Positions 10,233-21,012 are shown, counted from the first letter of the stretch. The stretch is 64,000 nucleotides of DNA from Idiomarina rhizosphaerae (GCF_024159085.1 NZ_JAMZDE010000005.1:186001-250000); one strand, 5' to 3'. The notes: generated by a model not told the origin, from the sequence alone. Translations and numbers: made by a program.

Positions 10233-11232
10233 GCAACTGTCCACATATTTTCATACCTTCGTCGAAGCCTGCACTGCACAATGACGGCGCGGCTTCGGCA
10301 AGATGTAAATAGCGCGCTTCGTTCACCTCAGCTAAACGCTTAACGTACTGAAAACCCTGCCCAAGACTCAAACCAACATAATTCACCGCACTGGCAGGCA
10401 CGGCATTTAATGCATCAACGTCTACCTCAATACCCAGCGGTCGCTGCCAGGACACGGCTTTCGCTACCACTTCGTCCATTACCTCGACAAATGAGCGCTC
10501 ATATAAGCGGTGCAGGGTATGATAACGCATTCCCGCATCCTGAAGCTGACGCAGACTACTGGCTGAGTTTTTCCCCTGATGCAGACCAACAATATGATAA
10601 AACTCCAGCGCGCCTTCCATATAAGCGTAACTAAAGCCATTGCCCGAATGACGGCCTTCACGCGGACGGAAGTCTGCATGAGGGTCTAAATTGACCGCAC
10701 CACAAGCTTCCTTTGTCACTTTATGTAAGCTTTTCAGCAGCGGATACGCATTATTGTGACCCCCGCCAATGACAATGACCTCAAAACCCTGCTCGAATAG
10801 CGGCGTCAGGATTTTCTCAACACGGGCATCAACCTGCGCACAAAGTTCACGTAAAGTGGCCAGATCATGAGCGTCTGTCGCATCGAGTTCAGCGGCCTTT
10901 TCGTTTAAGTCGTCACAATTAACCGCTCCAACCAACAACAACTCATGTGTGGAAAGCAGGCCGGTTTTTTGCAGGTTAAGGAAGCTTTTTAAAAAAGACT
11001 GCCAGCCATCCTCTGCGCCGGCACGGCCAAGGTTTGCGCGCACTCCAATACTTTCAGGAACGCCCACCAGTGCAACTCGCTGACCGTCTTCCCAGGCTGC
11101 AGCCAGGCTCTCTTCATAAGTGCCCTGTTCCGAGAGCACCCGAATAGCCTGACCAATTTTGGTTTCTTGTTCGCGTACCGTCACCCACTTTGCCGGGTCG
11201 GTTAGTTCCAGGTAAGAGATCTCACTCATCAT
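10183..11232 (-). CDS. hutG: Formimidoylglutamase, arginase/agmatinase family
   Basis: HutG hydrolyses N-formiminoglutamate to glutamate and formamide, the last step of the pathway. All six manganese ligands of the ureohydrolase fold can be seen: His159 in GGGHN, Asp183, His185 and Asp187 in NLDPHADFR, and Asp271 and Asp273 in EVDVDAL. Length is 349 aa. The start overlaps the rraA stop by 4 nt, with two consecutive ATG codons at the junction, so translation is coupled to rraA rather than to the other hut genes. Confidence 0.92.
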   Translation of the reverse strand: MMSEISYLELTDPAKWVTVREQETKIGQAIRVLSEQGTYEESLAAAWEDGQRVALVGVPESIGVRANLGRAGAEDGWQSFLKSFLNLQKTGLLSTHELLLVGAVNCDDLNEKAAELDATDAHDLATLRELCAQVDARVEKILTPLFEQGFEVIVIGGGHNNAYPLLKSLHKVTKEACGAVNLDPHADFRPREGRHSGNGFSYAYMEGALEFYHIVGLHQGKNSASSLRQLQDAGMRYHTLHRLYERSFVEVMDEVVAKAVSWQRPLGIEVDVDALNAVPASAVNYVGLSLGQGFQYVKRLAEVNEARYLHLAEAAPSLCSAGFDEGMKICGQLLSELTTAYLHGRERRR

Positions 11233-11714
11233 TCAATATCTAATGGTTCCGGAGACAAGATAACGCCAGTGGTATCAACATAAAGGTGGTCTTCCGGCAA
11301 AAAGGTTACGCCGCCAAAGTTTACCGGCACGTTCAGCTCACCCACACCTTCACTAATTGCTCCAACCGGAATAGAAGCAACGCCCAGAATGCCAATATCC
11401 AGCTCTTCCAGCGCATCAACTTCGCGCACGGCGCCGTAACAGACTATGCCTTCCCAGTCGTTATCCATGGCTTGCTCGGCTATGGCAGCATCAACCAGAG
11501 CGCGGCGTGATGAGCCCCCACCATCAATCAATAAAATCTTACCACCACCGTCGGCAGCAATGGTTTCTTCAATCAGCCCTTTATCTTCGTGACACTTGAT
11601 AATAACCAAACTCCCGCCAAAAGAGCTGCGGCCTCCGTAAGACTCAAACATGGGTTCAACCACATCGACCATGTCGGGGTATAAATCGCAAAGTTCTGAA
11701 GTGTTGTATTCCAT
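11229..11714 (-). CDS. rraA: Ribonuclease E activity regulator RraA
   Basis: RraA binds RNase E and inhibits mRNA decay in E. coli. The 161-residue product has the same length as the E. coli protein and matches it across [48 protein letters not shown] and [15 protein letters not shown]. The start at 11714 is chosen from this match; an upstream in-frame ATG would add 23 unrelated residues. It overlaps hutG by 4 nt, so the regulator and the catabolic gene appear to share a transcript. Confidence 0.95.
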   Translation of the reverse strand: MEYNTSELCDLYPDMVDVVEPMFESYGGRSSFGGSLVIIKCHEDKGLIEETIAADGGGKILLIDGGGSSRRALVDAAIAEQAMDNDWEGIVCYGAVREVDALEELDIGILGVASIPVGAISEGVGELNVPVNFGGVTFLPEDHLYVDTTGVILSPEPLDIE

Positions 11715-11874
11715 GATTGTATTCCTGACGTTGCTATAGCAGTAGCTGGCAGTATACCTGCTATCCGGTGCGGACAAAAGCAACCTGATAGCGGCAACGA
11801 AACCCTTGAATTATAGAATAAAAACCCGTTTAATCTAACTAACTATAATAATAATAAAGTGAATTGCTATTTTC

Positions 11875-13947
11875 ATGCCCCAGCTTGACCTCATGACCAG
11901 TCTGGCTATAGAGACCTTTGCGCATTCAATACAGGCAGTTTTTCTGCTCGGATTTGCCGCTTTGCTGATGTATTACCATAAATATTACCAGCGCGATTAT
12001 CTAGGCTACTGGGCTTTCGCCTGCTTTGCATTTGGTCCAGGAGAAATCATCAGAGCCTTTCTGGCTGGCAGCGCAATGGTGGTGCCGGAGTCCGCGCTTA
12101 GCTGGTCCAGTGGTTTACAGGGAATCGCCTTAACCTGCCAGTACCTCGCCATTTCGTTTATTGCGCTGGGTGCCTCTTGCGCCGCTTTTAATAAAAAACC
12201 GCAAAATTACTGGCAATATATAGCTTATGGTGTGTCGTTGGTTGGTGGCATTATTTCGTATTTTTGGCTAGATCCCACCATCAGCGATGCAGGTAACACC
12301 CCTAATGCAGGGTTTATGCGGTTCCTGGTCACTGGCGTAGCGTTAGTCGCCATCAGCTTGCTTATGTGGCGGAAATTAGGAAGCGGTATCGGCCCCAAAC
12401 TGGTGTCTGGTGGCTTTTTCAGTATCGGTTTTAAGAACTTAATCGTACTTAGCGTTATTTTCTCTTTACCCGGAAACGCCGTGGACTGGGCTCTCAGCTT
12501 TCAGGCACTTTTAAATATCATTATAATTGCGGCAATTATCGTCGGTATTATCATTTGGTTACTGGAATCTGAGCGCAATACCGCAGTTCGCGCCATCCAA
12601 AGAGCTGAGTATCTGCATACCCATGACGCACTGACTGGAGTCTCTAACCGTGACCAACTGGTCAGTAAAATTCCTTTATTCATCGAGTATTGCCGCAGTA
12701 ACAACCGCCAGTTAACCATTATGCTTGTTGGCGTCAGTCGCTTTAAAGTGGTTAACGAAAACATTGGTATTCGCGGTGGTGACCAGGTGTTAAAAGAAAT
12801 TGCGCGACGCCTGCAGAACTTTCGCAAACAGCCTCTGGCGGTATCCCGTATTAGTGGCGATGTCTTTGCTCTTGCCTTTGATCACTTAAAAAGCCGAAGT
12901 CTTATAAAAGATTTGGCTGCAGAGCTTCAGGACACACTGAGTAACCCCATTGAGGTGGGCGATAAAACGCTGAATATTGCGGCGGGTATTGGTATTGCGC
13001 GCTACCCTCAGCACGGCAGTCGCTCGGAAGTTCTACTCAATAAAGCAACCATTGCGCTGACTCAGGCAAAGCAGTCACACCAGCCCAGTGTTACCGTTTA
13101 TGAACGGGGTATGGATGAGATGTACTCCTATCTGGTTGATATGGAGCCAATTTTGCGCCGCGCTATGCAAGAGAATGAATTCACTCTATATCTTCAGCCG
13201 CAGTTTGACTTTGACCATCAACAACTTTGCGGCTTTGAAGCCCTTATCCGTTGGCAGCACCCAAAACGTGGCCTGCTGAGTCCGGCGGAATTTCTGCCTT
13301 ATATCGAGCAATTGGGGCTGTCCACCGAACTCGATGACTGGGTTCTTAATAATGCAGCCGCTATCCTTGCTTCCTGGAAACAAAAGTTTGGTCTCTGCTG
13401 GCCCATAGCGGTGAATTTATCCGCGCCACAATTTCAGCATTTTCAGTTAATAGAAAAAATGCAGCAGTTACTGGAAGACTACGAAATTTCACCCGAATGG
13501 CTGGAGCTGGAAATCACCGAAAACGTGGCCATGTCAGATTTACACAACGGCATGAGTGTTATCCAGCGGTTACGGGAAATGGGCTTTGGCATTTCTATTG
13601 ATGACTTTGGTACCGGCCACTCTTCCCTAGCTTATCTTCGTTCATTACCTATTAACAAAATTAAAATAGATCGCAGCTTTGTCAGCGAACTGCAGCAAAA
13701 TAATAACGATGTCACTATTTTAAAAGCTATGATCCGCTTGTCTCACGGTCTGGGTAAACGCGTTATCGCCGAGGGCATTGAAACCCAAGAGCAGCAGGAC
13801 ATGTTGCAAAAGCTGGGTTGCGACATGATGCAAGGCTATTTCTATTCACCGCCAATGCGCCTGCAATTTGCCGAACAGTTTATTGAACGCCAAATTCAAG
13901 GCGATAAAAAGCCGTTGCCACCCGGAGAGTTTGCAACGGCTTTCTAG
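11875..13947 (+). CDS. Membrane-anchored degenerate GGDEF / intact EAL protein (c-di-GMP phosphodiesterase)
   Basis: A 690-residue signalling protein. Residues 1 to about 230 hold seven or so hydrophobic segments. A GGDEF-fold domain follows, starting at DALTGVSNR (251), but the catalytic motif reads SGDVF (327-331) instead of GGDEF, so cyclase activity is unlikely. The EAL domain is intact: FEALIRW (454-460), EITEN (546-550), DDFGTG (576-581) and EGIE (633-636). The predicted activity is hydrolysis of cyclic di-GMP, perhaps with GTP sensing by the first domain. No clear Shine-Dalgarno sequence precedes the ATG. The last codons form a terminator hairpin shared with hslU. Confidence 0.9.
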   Translation: MPQLDLMTSLAIETFAHSIQAVFLLGFAALLMYYHKYYQRDYLGYWAFACFAFGPGEIIRAFLAGSAMVVPESALSWSSGLQGIALTCQYLAISFIALGASCAAFNKKPQNYWQYIAYGVSLVGGIISYFWLDPTISDAGNTPNAGFMRFLVTGVALVAISLLMWRKLGSGIGPKLVSGGFFSIGFKNLIVLSVIFSLPGNAVDWALSFQALLNIIIIAAIIVGIIIWLLESERNTAVRAIQRAEYLHTHDALTGVSNRDQLVSKIPLFIEYCRSNNRQLTIMLVGVSRFKVVNENIGIRGGDQVLKEIARRLQNFRKQPLAVSRISGDVFALAFDHLKSRSLIKDLAAELQDTLSNPIEVGDKTLNIAAGIGIARYPQHGSRSEVLLNKATIALTQAKQSHQPSVTVYERGMDEMYSYLVDMEPILRRAMQENEFTLYLQPQFDFDHQQLCGFEALIRWQHPKRGLLSPAEFLPYIEQLGLSTELDDWVLNNAAAILASWKQKFGLCWPIAVNLSAPQFQHFQLIEKMQQLLEDYEISPEWLELEITENVAMSDLHNGMSVIQRLREMGFGISIDDFGTGHSSLAYLRSLPINKIKIDRSFVSELQQNNNDVTILKAMIRLSHGLGKRVIAEGIETQEQQDMLQKLGCDMMQGYFYSPPMRLQFAEQFIERQIQGDKKPLPPGEFATAF
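13908..13943. terminator. Bidirectional intrinsic terminator inside a coding 3' end
   Basis: AAAGCCGTTGC (13908-13918) pairs with GCAACGGCTTT (13933-13943), an 11-bp perfect stem. Read on the minus strand it ends in a T-rich tail and would terminate hslVU. The hairpin lies within the last codons of the EAL gene, whose stop is at 13945-13947. Confidence 0.8.
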
Positions 13948-13970
13948 CTCTACAATTTCTGCAGAGTATT

Positions 13971-15323
13971 TTACAGGATGAAGCGGCTTAAGTCTTCGTC
14001 CTGCGATAGCTCACCGACATGTTCATTCACGTAATCGGCATCAATAACGAGCTTCTCACCGCTGTGGTCCGTAGCATGGAAGGAAATTTCTTCCATTAAC
14101 CGTTCCAGCACCGTATGTAAGCGACGCGCACCAATGTTTTCTGTGGTTTCATTTACATGGAATGCCACTTCAGCAATGCGTTGGATACCTTCTTCAGTAA
14201 AGCTAACTTCAACACCTTCGGTGTTCAGCAGAGCATGATACTGAGTCGTCAGCGACGCGCTTGGCTCTGTCAGAATACGCACGAAGTCGCCACTGGTCAG
14301 TGCTTCCAGCTCAACCCGAATAGGCAAACGCCCCTGTAATTCAGGAATAAGGTCTGACGGCTTACTCATCTGGAAGGCACCGGAGGCAATAAACAAAATA
14401 TGATCGGTTTTGATCATACCGTGCTTGGTATTCACCGTAGTCCCTTCAACCAAAGGCAGTAAGTCGCGCTGCACACCTTCGCGGGAAACATCCGGCCCGC
14501 TGGTATCACCGCGCTTACAGATTTTGTCAATTTCATCTAAAAAGACAATGCCGTTCTGCTCAACAGACTCAATAGCAGCTTCTTTTACTTCGTCGGGGTT
14601 CAGCAATTTCGCCGCTTCTTCCTCAACCAACTGCTTATAAGCATCTTTAATACGCATTTTGCGTGCTTTTGTCTTATCGCTGCCCATATTCTGGAACATG
14701 TTCTGCAACTGCGACGTCATTTCTTCCATACCCGGCGGCGCCATAATTTCAACACCCATTTGCGGCATGGCTAAATCAATTTCAATTTCTTTGTCGTCCA
14801 GCTGACCTTCTCGTAATTTCTTACGGAATACCTGACGCGTACCACGCTGGTCATCGTTTTCCGGCGTCTCTTCCTGTTGCTGAGCCCAACCAGAAGAAGA
14901 CTTTTTCGCTGGTGGCAGCAGCACATCCAGAATACGCTCTTCCGCCGCTTCTTCAGCGCGGTAACGTACCTTCTGCATCATTTCTTCGCGCGTTTGTTTC
15001 ACAGCAACGTCGGTTAAATCCTTAATAATGGATTCAATTTCTTTACCCACATAACCCACTTCTGTGAACTTAGTCGCTTCAACTTTAATGAAAGGCGCTT
15101 TCGCTAATTTAGCCAGGCGACGGGCAATTTCAGTTTTACCCACACCGGTAGGGCCAATCATTAAGATATTCTTAGGTGTCACTTCCTGACGCAGCTCGTC
15201 ATCCAGCTGCATCCGGCGCCAGCGATTACGCAAAGCTACGGCGACAGCGCGTTTGGCTTTATCCTGCCCAATAATATGTCGGTTTAATTCATCTACAATT
15301 TCTCTTGGGGTCATCTCAGACAT
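13971..15323 (-). CDS. hslU: ATP-dependent protease ATPase subunit HslU (ClpY)
   Basis: HslU is the AAA+ unfoldase that feeds substrates to the HslV peptidase in the cytosol. The 450-residue product starts [14 protein letters not shown], has Walker [10 protein letters not shown], Walker B VFLDEIDK, the pore motif GYVGKEIE, and ends in RFIL, the typical tail that inserts into HslV. The start at 15323 follows from this; the open frame runs 32 codons further back into hslV. It begins 1 nt after the hslV stop. Confidence 0.98.
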   Translation of the reverse strand: MSEMTPREIVDELNRHIIGQDKAKRAVAVALRNRWRRMQLDDELRQEVTPKNILMIGPTGVGKTEIARRLAKLAKAPFIKVEATKFTEVGYVGKEIESIIKDLTDVAVKQTREEMMQKVRYRAEEAAEERILDVLLPPAKKSSSGWAQQQEETPENDDQRGTRQVFRKKLREGQLDDKEIEIDLAMPQMGVEIMAPPGMEEMTSQLQNMFQNMGSDKTKARKMRIKDAYKQLVEEEAAKLLNPDEVKEAAIESVEQNGIVFLDEIDKICKRGDTSGPDVSREGVQRDLLPLVEGTTVNTKHGMIKTDHILFIASGAFQMSKPSDLIPELQGRLPIRVELEALTSGDFVRILTEPSASLTTQYHALLNTEGVEVSFTEEGIQRIAEVAFHVNETTENIGARRLHTVLERLMEEISFHATDHSGEKLVIDADYVNEHVGELSQDEDLSRFIL

Positions 15324-15324
15324 C

Positions 15325-15882
15325 TTATTTTTTCCCCTGCTTCGTTTTGTCTTCAGCAATAGACTCTTCTTCTTCAATGGTCTGATTGCCATTGGTATAC
15401 ACGCAAATATCGCCTGCAATGGTCAGTGCTTTTTGTACAATGTCGCGGGCACTCAGATCAGTGTTTTCCAGCAAAGCTCTTGCTGCCGACTGCGCAAACG
15501 GGCCACCGGAACCAATCGCAATAAGGTCATTCTCTGGCTGCACAACGTCACCATTACCGGTAATAATCAGTGACGTTTCTTTATCAGCAACCGCGAGCAG
15601 AGCCTCCAGTCGCCGCAACGCCCGGTCAGTACGCCAGTCTTTTGCCAGTTCCACAGCCGCACGCATCAGGTTTCCCTGATGTTGCTCAAGCTTCGATTCA
15701 AAACGTTCGAATAAGGTGAAAGCGTCTGCGGTTCCGCCGGCAAAACCTGCCAGCACTTTATCGTGGTATAGGCGACGCACTTTACGCGCATTACCTTTCA
15801 TTACGGTATTACCTAAGGAAACCTGGCCGTCTCCGCCAATTACAACTTTATCGCCGCGGCGAACAGATACGATAGTAGTCAA
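15325..15882 (-). CDS. hslV: ATP-dependent protease peptidase subunit HslV (ClpQ)
   Basis: HslV is the proteasome-like threonine peptidase of the HslVU complex. After removal of Met1 the mature protein starts [10 protein letters not shown], with the catalytic N-terminal threonine, and the core segments [12 protein letters not shown] and [12 protein letters not shown] are present. The 185-residue length is normal apart from a slightly extended acidic and basic tail. hslU follows after a single base, and ftsN lies upstream as in E. coli. Confidence 0.98.
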   Translation of the reverse strand: MTTIVSVRRGDKVVIGGDGQVSLGNTVMKGNARKVRRLYHDKVLAGFAGGTADAFTLFERFESKLEQHQGNLMRAAVELAKDWRTDRALRRLEALLAVADKETSLIITGNGDVVQPENDLIAIGSGGPFAQSAARALLENTDLSARDIVQKALTIAGDICVYTNGNQTIEEEESIAEDKTKQGKK

Positions 15883-15965
15883 ATCAAGACCCTCTTTTTT
15901 GTCTTAGTGACGTCGATGACAAGTATTTGAGGGTCTATATCGTATTTTTCAATGGTGTCAGTCGA

Positions 15966-16532
15966 TTAATCCAGATTCCAGTTCCAAATAGCACAACCAA
16001 ACACCTGATTGCGCTGAAGTTTATGACGGTCACTTTCAGCATCTCGCTTGGTTTCATAAGGGCCAAGAATAACCCGGTACCAAAGCCCGTTGCTGCCTTC
16101 AGTCGAGCGTACCTGAGATTCAAGCCCCGCCATCGCAATTTGTGCTCGTAACCTTTCAGCGTCTTCCTGCTGACGGAAAGAACCACATTGCATGAGTTTC
16201 GGTGGACCTACTTCGCGTTCAGGCACATCCACTTCCACCTCTTTACTTTTTAACTCTTCTATATAACGCCAGCGTTCAGCCGATTTCTCCGGCAATACGT
16301 CAGCCGGTGGCGGTTGTACCTTTGGTTGTTCAACCCCTTCAGACTTACCGCTAATTTGCAGCAGAATATAGGTGAAAAAGGCAATCAGGCCAATGGCAAC
16401 AGCAATCACAAACCAAGGCACTGGTTTACGCTCAGTAACGGGTTTTGCGCCGCGTTGCTGCTTTTTATTGGTTGCTTTTTTCTTAGCCGGCTTACGTTTT
16501 GGCGGTTTTGGCTTACGATTCGCGTAATCCAT
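15966..16532 (-). CDS. ftsN: Cell division protein FtsN (SPOR domain)
   Basis: A bitopic inner-membrane protein of 188 residues. It has a lysine- and proline-rich cytoplasmic tail (1-38), one membrane helix (39-60), a proline-rich periplasmic linker, and a C-terminal SPOR domain (about 110-188) starting at LMQCGSFRQQEDAERLR. FtsN activates septal peptidoglycan synthesis, and SPOR binds denuded glycan at the septum. It is much shorter than E. coli FtsN (319 aa) because the linker is reduced. The position between argS and hslV supports the name. Confidence 0.88.
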   Translation of the reverse strand: MDYANRKPKPPKRKPAKKKATNKKQQRGAKPVTERKPVPWFVIAVAIGLIAFFTYILLQISGKSEGVEQPKVQPPPADVLPEKSAERWRYIEELKSKEVEVDVPEREVGPPKLMQCGSFRQQEDAERLRAQIAMAGLESQVRSTEGSNGLWYRVILGPYETKRDAESDRHKLQRNQVFGCAIWNWNLD

Positions 16533-16538
16533 AGTGCG

Positions 16539-18281
16539 TTACATCTTCTCCAGGGTTGGAATGCCCAGTAATTCCAGACCTTGCTTCAGCACGTTGGCGG
16601 TTAACATCGACAACTTCAGACGGCTGTTACGAAGGGCTTCGTCTTCCTGATTCAAAATTGGACAGGCTTCATAAAAACTGGAGAAGCGGCCGGCCAAATC
16701 AAACAGAAAACCACATAAGAAATGCGGCATGGCTTTATCCTGAACCTGATGCAGCACTTCGTTAAAACGCACCAGCTGATTCGCCAGCGCCAGCTCACGT
16801 TCATCGTCCAGAATAATGTCCGCGTCACGGTCAAATGCCGTGTCGCCTAAACGATCAAAAATGCTGTTCACCCGGGTGTAAGCATAAAGCAGGTAAGGTG
16901 CCGTGTTGCCTTCAAAAGTCAGCATATGGTTCCAGTCGAAAATGTAGTCGCTGGTACGGTTTTTCGATAAGTCTGCGTATTTAACCGAGCTAATACCCAC
17001 CACTTCAGCAACCCGCTTCTGTTGTTCTTCGCTAAGGTCAGTAGTTTTCTGCTGCAGTAGCTCTAGTGCGCGACGTTCTGCTTCATCTAATAAATCAGCC
17101 AGCTTGGTCACACCGCCGTCACGACTTTTGTAAGGTTTGCCGTCTTTACCCATCACGGTGCCAAAACCGTAATGGTCGAGCTGTATATCGCCTTCCACAA
17201 AACCGGCTTTGCGCGCCAGCGTAAATATTTGGTCAAAATGCAGCGACTGACGGGCATCCACAAAGTACATCAGGTGATCGCCACCTAACTGTTTCTGACG
17301 GTATTCAATAGCGGCTAAGTCGGTAGTGGCGTAAAGGTAACCCCCGCCTTTTTTCTGCACAATAATAGGCAGCGGTTCACCTTCTTTGCCTTTGTATTCT
17401 TCAAGGAACACGCATTGCGCGCCCTGATCTTCAGTCAACAAACCTTTTTCACGCAGGTGCTCAATAACACCCGGTAACTTGTCGTTATAAGCACTTTCTG
17501 CCATCACATCGTCACGAGTCAGCTTAACGCCTAAACGGTCATAAACGTCCTGACAATGGCTCAGTGACACATCAATAAATTGGTTCCACAGCTTCAGGCA
17601 GTATTCGTCGCCCGACTGCAGTTTTACGACTAGCTGACGTGCACGGTCAGCAAACTCTTCACTTTCGTCAAAACGCTGCTTGGCGGCTTTATAGAAAGTC
17701 TCCAGGTTGCTCAGCTCATATTCTGCAGACTGATTATCCAGCGCTTCCATGTACGCTAAAAGCATGCCGAACTGCGTACCCCAGTCACCCACGTGGTTCT
17801 GGCGAATCACTTTGTGCCCTAAAAACTCACACACACGGGACACCGCATCACCAATAATGGCTGAGCGTAAGTGCCCTACGTGCATTTCTTTGGCCAGATT
17901 AGGCGATGAGTAATCAATAACAATGGTTTTGCTTTCTTCCGCCACATCCACGTTCAGACTGTCGCTGTTCAGCATTGCGGTTAGCTGGCCTTTCAACTGG
18001 TCCTGCGAAATGGTGAAGTTAATAAAACCCGGACCCGCAATGTCCATTTTTGACAGTAAAGAATTTTCCGGAATCGCAGCAACAATGGCTTCTGCCAACT
18101 GACGTGGGTTCGATTTTGCTGGTTTTGCCAGCATCAATGCCAGGTTTGTCGCAAAGTCACCGTGCGACTTATCGCGGGGTCGATCCAACTGAATATTTAC
18201 TGAATGCTCTGCCGGAATTGTGCCCTGTGCTTTAAGTTGACCAATGGCTTCGGCCAGTAACTGTTCAAGTTGTTCTTTCAT
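16539..18281 (-). CDS. argS: Arginyl-tRNA synthetase
   Basis: This class I synthetase charges tRNA-Arg. The HIGH signature is HVGH at residues 134-137 in the segment [18 protein letters not shown], and the KMSKS-equivalent loop is the variant [15 protein letters not shown]. The C-terminal anticodon-binding domain ends in the usual short hydrophobic tail (IPTLEKM). Length is 580 aa. It is followed 6 nt later by ftsN. Confidence 0.97.
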   Translation of the reverse strand: MKEQLEQLLAEAIGQLKAQGTIPAEHSVNIQLDRPRDKSHGDFATNLALMLAKPAKSNPRQLAEAIVAAIPENSLLSKMDIAGPGFINFTISQDQLKGQLTAMLNSDSLNVDVAEESKTIVIDYSSPNLAKEMHVGHLRSAIIGDAVSRVCEFLGHKVIRQNHVGDWGTQFGMLLAYMEALDNQSAEYELSNLETFYKAAKQRFDESEEFADRARQLVVKLQSGDEYCLKLWNQFIDVSLSHCQDVYDRLGVKLTRDDVMAESAYNDKLPGVIEHLREKGLLTEDQGAQCVFLEEYKGKEGEPLPIIVQKKGGGYLYATTDLAAIEYRQKQLGGDHLMYFVDARQSLHFDQIFTLARKAGFVEGDIQLDHYGFGTVMGKDGKPYKSRDGGVTKLADLLDEAERRALELLQQKTTDLSEEQQKRVAEVVGISSVKYADLSKNRTSDYIFDWNHMLTFEGNTAPYLLYAYTRVNSIFDRLGDTAFDRDADIILDDERELALANQLVRFNEVLHQVQDKAMPHFLCGFLFDLAGRFSSFYEACPILNQEDEALRNSRLKLSMLTANVLKQGLELLGIPTLEKM

Positions 18282-18373
18282 TAATGCGACTACCTGTATG
18301 AAAAATCGAAGAGGAAATTCAAGACGCTTAGTTTAATCGCTACGCCCGATAAAAAAAACCGCTTAGTTGTTAA

Positions 18374-20584
18374 TCAGCTGAAGTCTTGCGGATCAATATC
18401 CAGCGACCAGCGCACTTTTTTCAATAACGGCAAGGCGTTAATCTGCGGCAACAAGTGTTCAATAAGCTGAAAACGCAATTTACGTGACTGACAATGTAAC
18501 AGTAATTGATAGCGGTAACGACCAGCTTTACGCTCCATTAAGGCGGGCATCGGCCCCAGTAAAAATGCACCCTCCACCTGCGGCATTAACTGCTGAATTT
18601 GCGTCATTGCCTGCACCACCGAGTCACGGTCGGTTGCTTCGCCACGGAACAGAGCCAAATAAGAGAACGGCGGCAGCTCACTTTGTTGCCGCTCGGCAAG
18701 TGCGGTCAAAGCAAAGTGTGAATAACCGTTGTTGAGTAAGTCCTGAATTAAGTCGTGCTCCGGATGGTGGGTTTGCAATACCACCTTCCCGGCTTTGTGC
18801 TCCCGCCCGGCGCGCCCCGCCACTTGGGTATAAAGCTGACCTAAACGCTCCGCAGCACGAAAGTCCGCACTGTAAAGCGCGCCGTCGACATCCAGCAGCG
18901 CCACCAGAGTGACATGGGGAAAGTGATGGCCTTTTGCCAACATCTGCGTGCCGACCAGCAACGGATATTCATTGTTGGTGGCTTTTTGCAGATAATCATC
19001 CAATTGCCCTTTGCGACGGGTGGAATCCCGGTCAATGCGCAGCACCCCTCGGCCGGGAAACATCTCTTTCAGGCTGTGCTCTAACTGTTCGGTACCCACG
19101 CCATGCGAAATTAAGTGAGTGGAACCACAGGAACCGCACTGCTTAGGTATGCGCTGCTGACTGCCACAATGGTGACACTGCAACTGGTGATGAGCCTTAT
19201 GCACCGTATAATAAGCGTCGCAGCGATGGCACTGCGCCAGCCAGCCACACTCGTGACACATTAACGCCGGTGCAAAACCACGGCGGTTAAGGAACAGCAA
19301 TACCTGATTACCGCGTTCAATTTCTGCCTGAATTTGTTCCTGCAACGCTTTGGAAACGCCGGCCTTAATTGGTTGTTGTTTAAGGTCAATAAGTTCGTGT
19401 TTGACCATTTGCGCACCACCGGCGCGCTGCCCCAGCTTAAGCCAGTGAAAGCGTTTGCTCACCGCGTTATTCAGGGTTTCGAGCGAGGCCGTTGCACTGC
19501 CCAGAACCAATGGAATATTCAGCAACGACGCCCGTTTAATAGCAATGTCCCGGGCATGGTAGCGAAAGCCGTCCTGCTGCTTGTAAGACAAATCATGTTC
19601 TTCATCGACCACAATAAGGCCGAGCTTCTGACAGGGCGTAAACACCGCCGAGCGGGTGCCTATAATAATTGCAGCGTGCCCGTGCTTAGCATCCAGCCAG
19701 GTGTTAAGCCGCTCTCTGTCACTCATTCCCGAGTGCAGCATCACCACCGGGGCGTCAAAGCGTTCTTTAAAGCGCTGCAAAGTCTGTGGGGTCAGGCCGA
19801 TTTCCGGTACCAACACCAATACCTGCTCACTACGCTCCAGTACTGGCTGCATAGCCTGCAGATACACCTCGGTTTTACCACTGCCGGTAACACCCTCCAG
19901 CAATAGCGTACTGTGCTTCTGTTGTTGGTTAATGGTGGAAACCGCTACCGCCTGCTCGGTATTTAACGCATGACCCTGCTCTCTTAATACCGACGATTTC
20001 TGCTGCCAGCTTTGTGGTTTTGCTGGTGCCTGCTCGCGTACCTCAATCCAGCCTTTGTCCTGCAAGGTACGCAACACCGCTGAAGTCACACCTATGTCGG
20101 TTAAGTCACTGCGTCTGAGCGGCTGGTGTTTAAGTGCCGCCAACACTTGTTGCTGTCGCGCTGCCCCTTTTAAGTCGTTAATGGATTGAGCGACACCTAA
20201 ATCGGTCAGAGCATAAAAGGTTTCCGTCAGGTATTCCGGCGCGTCGCCTTTGCGCAGTAAAACCGGCAGACTATTAGCAGCTACATCCCCCAATGAATGG
20301 TGGTAGTAGTCAGAAGACCAGCGCACCAACTGCCAGATATCATCCGGCCACAGTCGTTGCTCATCCAGAACCGAAGCTACCGCTTTCAGTTCAAATGTTG
20401 GCGGCTCGTCATTGGCTTCGGCAACCACGTAACCCACTAACTGACGCTGGCCAAAAGGCACGCGCACACGCACTCCCTGCGACAGTGGCTCGGCACTTTT
20501 GCACAGATAATCATAGGTTTGTCGAAGAGGTAACGGCAATGCGACTTTATAACGTCGTTCACTGCCGGTGCTGGCTTGCTTCAT
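18374..20584 (-). CDS. priA: Primosomal protein N' (replication restart helicase PriA)
   Basis: PriA recognises stalled forks and starts primosome assembly. The 736-residue protein has Walker A GVTGSGKTEVYL, the DEAH-type box VVDEEHDLSYKQQ, and a double zinc site made of four cysteine pairs in the CHECGWLAQCHRC and CHHC...CGSC segments. It is divergent from rpmE, as in E. coli, with both promoters in the short intergenic stretch. Confidence 0.98.
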   Translation of the reverse strand: MKQASTGSERRYKVALPLPLRQTYDYLCKSAEPLSQGVRVRVPFGQRQLVGYVVAEANDEPPTFELKAVASVLDEQRLWPDDIWQLVRWSSDYYHHSLGDVAANSLPVLLRKGDAPEYLTETFYALTDLGVAQSINDLKGAARQQQVLAALKHQPLRRSDLTDIGVTSAVLRTLQDKGWIEVREQAPAKPQSWQQKSSVLREQGHALNTEQAVAVSTINQQQKHSTLLLEGVTGSGKTEVYLQAMQPVLERSEQVLVLVPEIGLTPQTLQRFKERFDAPVVMLHSGMSDRERLNTWLDAKHGHAAIIIGTRSAVFTPCQKLGLIVVDEEHDLSYKQQDGFRYHARDIAIKRASLLNIPLVLGSATASLETLNNAVSKRFHWLKLGQRAGGAQMVKHELIDLKQQPIKAGVSKALQEQIQAEIERGNQVLLFLNRRGFAPALMCHECGWLAQCHRCDAYYTVHKAHHQLQCHHCGSQQRIPKQCGSCGSTHLISHGVGTEQLEHSLKEMFPGRGVLRIDRDSTRRKGQLDDYLQKATNNEYPLLVGTQMLAKGHHFPHVTLVALLDVDGALYSADFRAAERLGQLYTQVAGRAGREHKAGKVVLQTHHPEHDLIQDLLNNGYSHFALTALAERQQSELPPFSYLALFRGEATDRDSVVQAMTQIQQLMPQVEGAFLLGPMPALMERKAGRYRYQLLLHCQSRKLRFQLIEHLLPQINALPLLKKVRWSLDIDPQDFS

Positions 20585-20634
20585 GGCTCTATTCTGGAAC
20601 GCTACCGCGCAGAATACAAGGCAGCAGATTCTGC

Positions 20635-20663
20635 TTGATCACAGGCGCAGGATCACATAAAAT
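20635..20663 (+). promoter_or_regulatory. Predicted sigma-70 promoter for rpmE
   Basis: TTGATC (20635-20640) and TAAAAT (20658-20663) are separated by 17 bp and lead towards rpmE, leaving a leader of about 80 nt. A translational operator in that leader, as for other ribosomal proteins, is possible but not shown. Confidence 0.55.
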
Positions 20664-20751
20664 GCGCGGCTCTTAATTCATTGATGTTTTTTTGCGCATG
20701 GTGTTCGGCTTTGGATCGAATGGCGATGCGGCCCATAACTGAGGTAACCCC

Positions 20752-20970
20752 ATGAAACAAGGTATTCATCCTAAGTACGAGACTTTAAAAGTCAGCTGTT
20801 CTTGCGGTCACACGTTCGAAACGCGTTCAACCCGCTCAGAAGATCTTCACCTGGACGTATGTTCAGAGTGCCACCCGTTCTACACTGGTAAGCAACGTGT
20901 AATGGACACTGGTGGTCGTGTTGATAAATTTAAGAAGCGTTTTGGTGCTCTGGGCAAGAAAGACTCCTAA
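20752..20970 (+). CDS. rpmE: Ribosomal protein bL31, zinc-binding form
   Basis: A 72-residue large-subunit ribosomal protein. The four zinc ligands of the C+ type are present: Cys16 and Cys18 in CSCG, and Cys37 and Cys40 in CSEC. The HPFYTGKQ motif follows. The GAGGTAA sequence upstream of the ATG is a good ribosome-binding site. A strong terminator follows, so the gene is transcribed alone. Confidence 0.98.
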   Translation: MKQGIHPKYETLKVSCSCGHTFETRSTRSEDLHLDVCSECHPFYTGKQRVMDTGGRVDKFKKRFGALGKKDS

Positions 20971-21012
20971 GAAAACCTATAGAAAACGCTGCTTAACAGC
21001 AGATTTTAAGAG

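Noticed and set aside
10410-10679. Open frames inside hutG on both strands
   Set aside because: They overlap a fully conserved ureohydrolase sequence and have no ribosome-binding site or family match, so they are shadows.
19334-19906. 190-codon frame opposite priA
   Set aside because: It is antisense to the conserved helicase and zinc-binding parts of PriA, without start signals or a family match.
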